From NCBI GenBank assembly GCA_964452495.1, contig CAYVMC010000003.1, forward strand, positions 51,124 through 115,123: DNA of 64,000 bases, given 5' to 3'. The stretch is from CALUTH01 sp964452495. GTDB lineage: Bacteria; Cyanobacteriota; Vampirovibrionia; Gastranaerophilales; Gastranaerophilaceae. This document shows, one piece after another, positions 63,897-64,000 of this stretch. A program made the position numbers and the translations under genes. The notes beneath the pieces were generated by a model. It saw only the letters and a program-made list of their open reading frames with translations, was not told the DNA's origin and ran no database searches. Each line of letters opens with the position of its first letter. Within the stretch, counting starts at the first letter, position 1.

Positions 63897-63925
63897 TTGC
63901 ATTATTAGAGAATTAAATGTATAAT
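63897..63925 (+). promoter_or_regulatory. Promoter near the window end
   Basis: TTGCAT at 63897-63902, exactly 17 bp, then a perfect TATAAT at 63920-63925. Its transcript would start near 63932, and no coding region begins before the window ends. Confidence 0.65.
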
Positions 63926-63931
63926 CATAAA

Positions 63932-64000
63932 CAGGTAATTTGCTAACAGCCAGAGAGGCTGAAAAATATAGTAAAGCACAAAAGAGGAACCACTTACCGG
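63932..64000 (+). ncRNA. Possible c-di-AMP (ydaO-yuaA) riboswitch, truncated
   Basis: A structured-looking leader after the promoter: GCTAAC, then an AGCC/GGCT hairpin and a terminal GAGGAACCACTTACCGG. The GAGGAACC block followed by a CTTNNNGG turn resembles the start of the ydaO-yuaA motif, common in cyanobacteria and Firmicutes. The window ends before the rest of the aptamer, so the call is tentative. Confidence 0.35.

Noticed and set aside
1..64000. Prophage, insertion sequence or integrative element
   Set aside because: No integrase, transposase, phage structural or conjugation gene was seen on either strand.

Overview
The window looks like a chromosomal scaffold from an AT-rich, Gram-negative, anaerobic bacterium of the non-photosynthetic cyanobacterial sister group (Melainabacteria/Vampirovibrionia, most likely gut Gastranaerophilales). 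This placement is inferred. The ATP synthase operon has the cyanobacterial order a-c-b'-b-delta-alpha-gamma, with duplicated b subunits and beta/epsilon absent. There is a SigF/SigB-type sigma factor next to a prepilin peptidase, a TolC/RND/MFP efflux operon (so an outer membrane), a meso-diaminopimelate-type MurE, and anaerobe-type genes (PerR-like regulator plus rubrerythrin, Na+-pumping oxaloacetate decarboxylase). Two runs of exactly 100 N (7885-7984 and 42458-42557) are scaffold gaps, and both fall inside tandem repeats.

Layout. 1-7610 (+): a partial AAA ATPase, tRNA-Glu, an omega-like protein, then a compact run of punA, speB, ligA, a membrane protein, the sigma factor and pilD. 7611-8094: a 162-bp tandem repeat carrying the 3' tail of the adjacent tRNA-Gly. 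8213-10567 (-): murT, pdxJ and a zinc-ribbon protein. 10645-13862 (+): small envelope proteins (YtxH and DUF948-like) and a TPR protein. 14010-19959 (-): MFP-RND-TolC efflux operon. 20268-25145: a 58-aa gene with its own promoter, comF, two paralogous APC permeases, glyQ. 25414-30367: a membrane-anchored AAA ATPase, tsaC, secA. 30640-31590: perR-rbr. 31658-33142: a large lineage-specific protein with an unusual leader. 33399-38483: pfkB-birA-oadG-oadA-oadB. 38589-41083: an acidic-tail protein and a GT8 glycosyltransferase. 41191-50372 (-): ribosomal proteins from rpsJ to rplR, interrupted between rpsH and rplF by a terminator and an octanucleotide array, and ending at rplR. 50713-52860: three lineage-specific genes of unknown function. 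52862-57858 (-): ATP synthase. 58030-63841 (+): ftsI, murE, a short NagA-like protein and ilvD. The window ends in a promoter followed by what may be the start of a riboswitch.

Most content is housekeeping. The best candidates for undescribed biology are: (1) the tRNA-Gly-tail repeat array with a terminator and nested hairpin in each unit, architecturally like the E. coli tyrT/rtT repeats; (2) a promoter-leader shared by the unknown genes at 33142 and 51654, with an upstream direct repeat, a TATAAT box, pentanucleotide repeats differing in number (4 versus 5) and a G-rich run; (3) the octanucleotide array plus terminator splitting a core ribosomal operon; and (4) a paired family of small membrane proteins sharing an AADSFSK motif.
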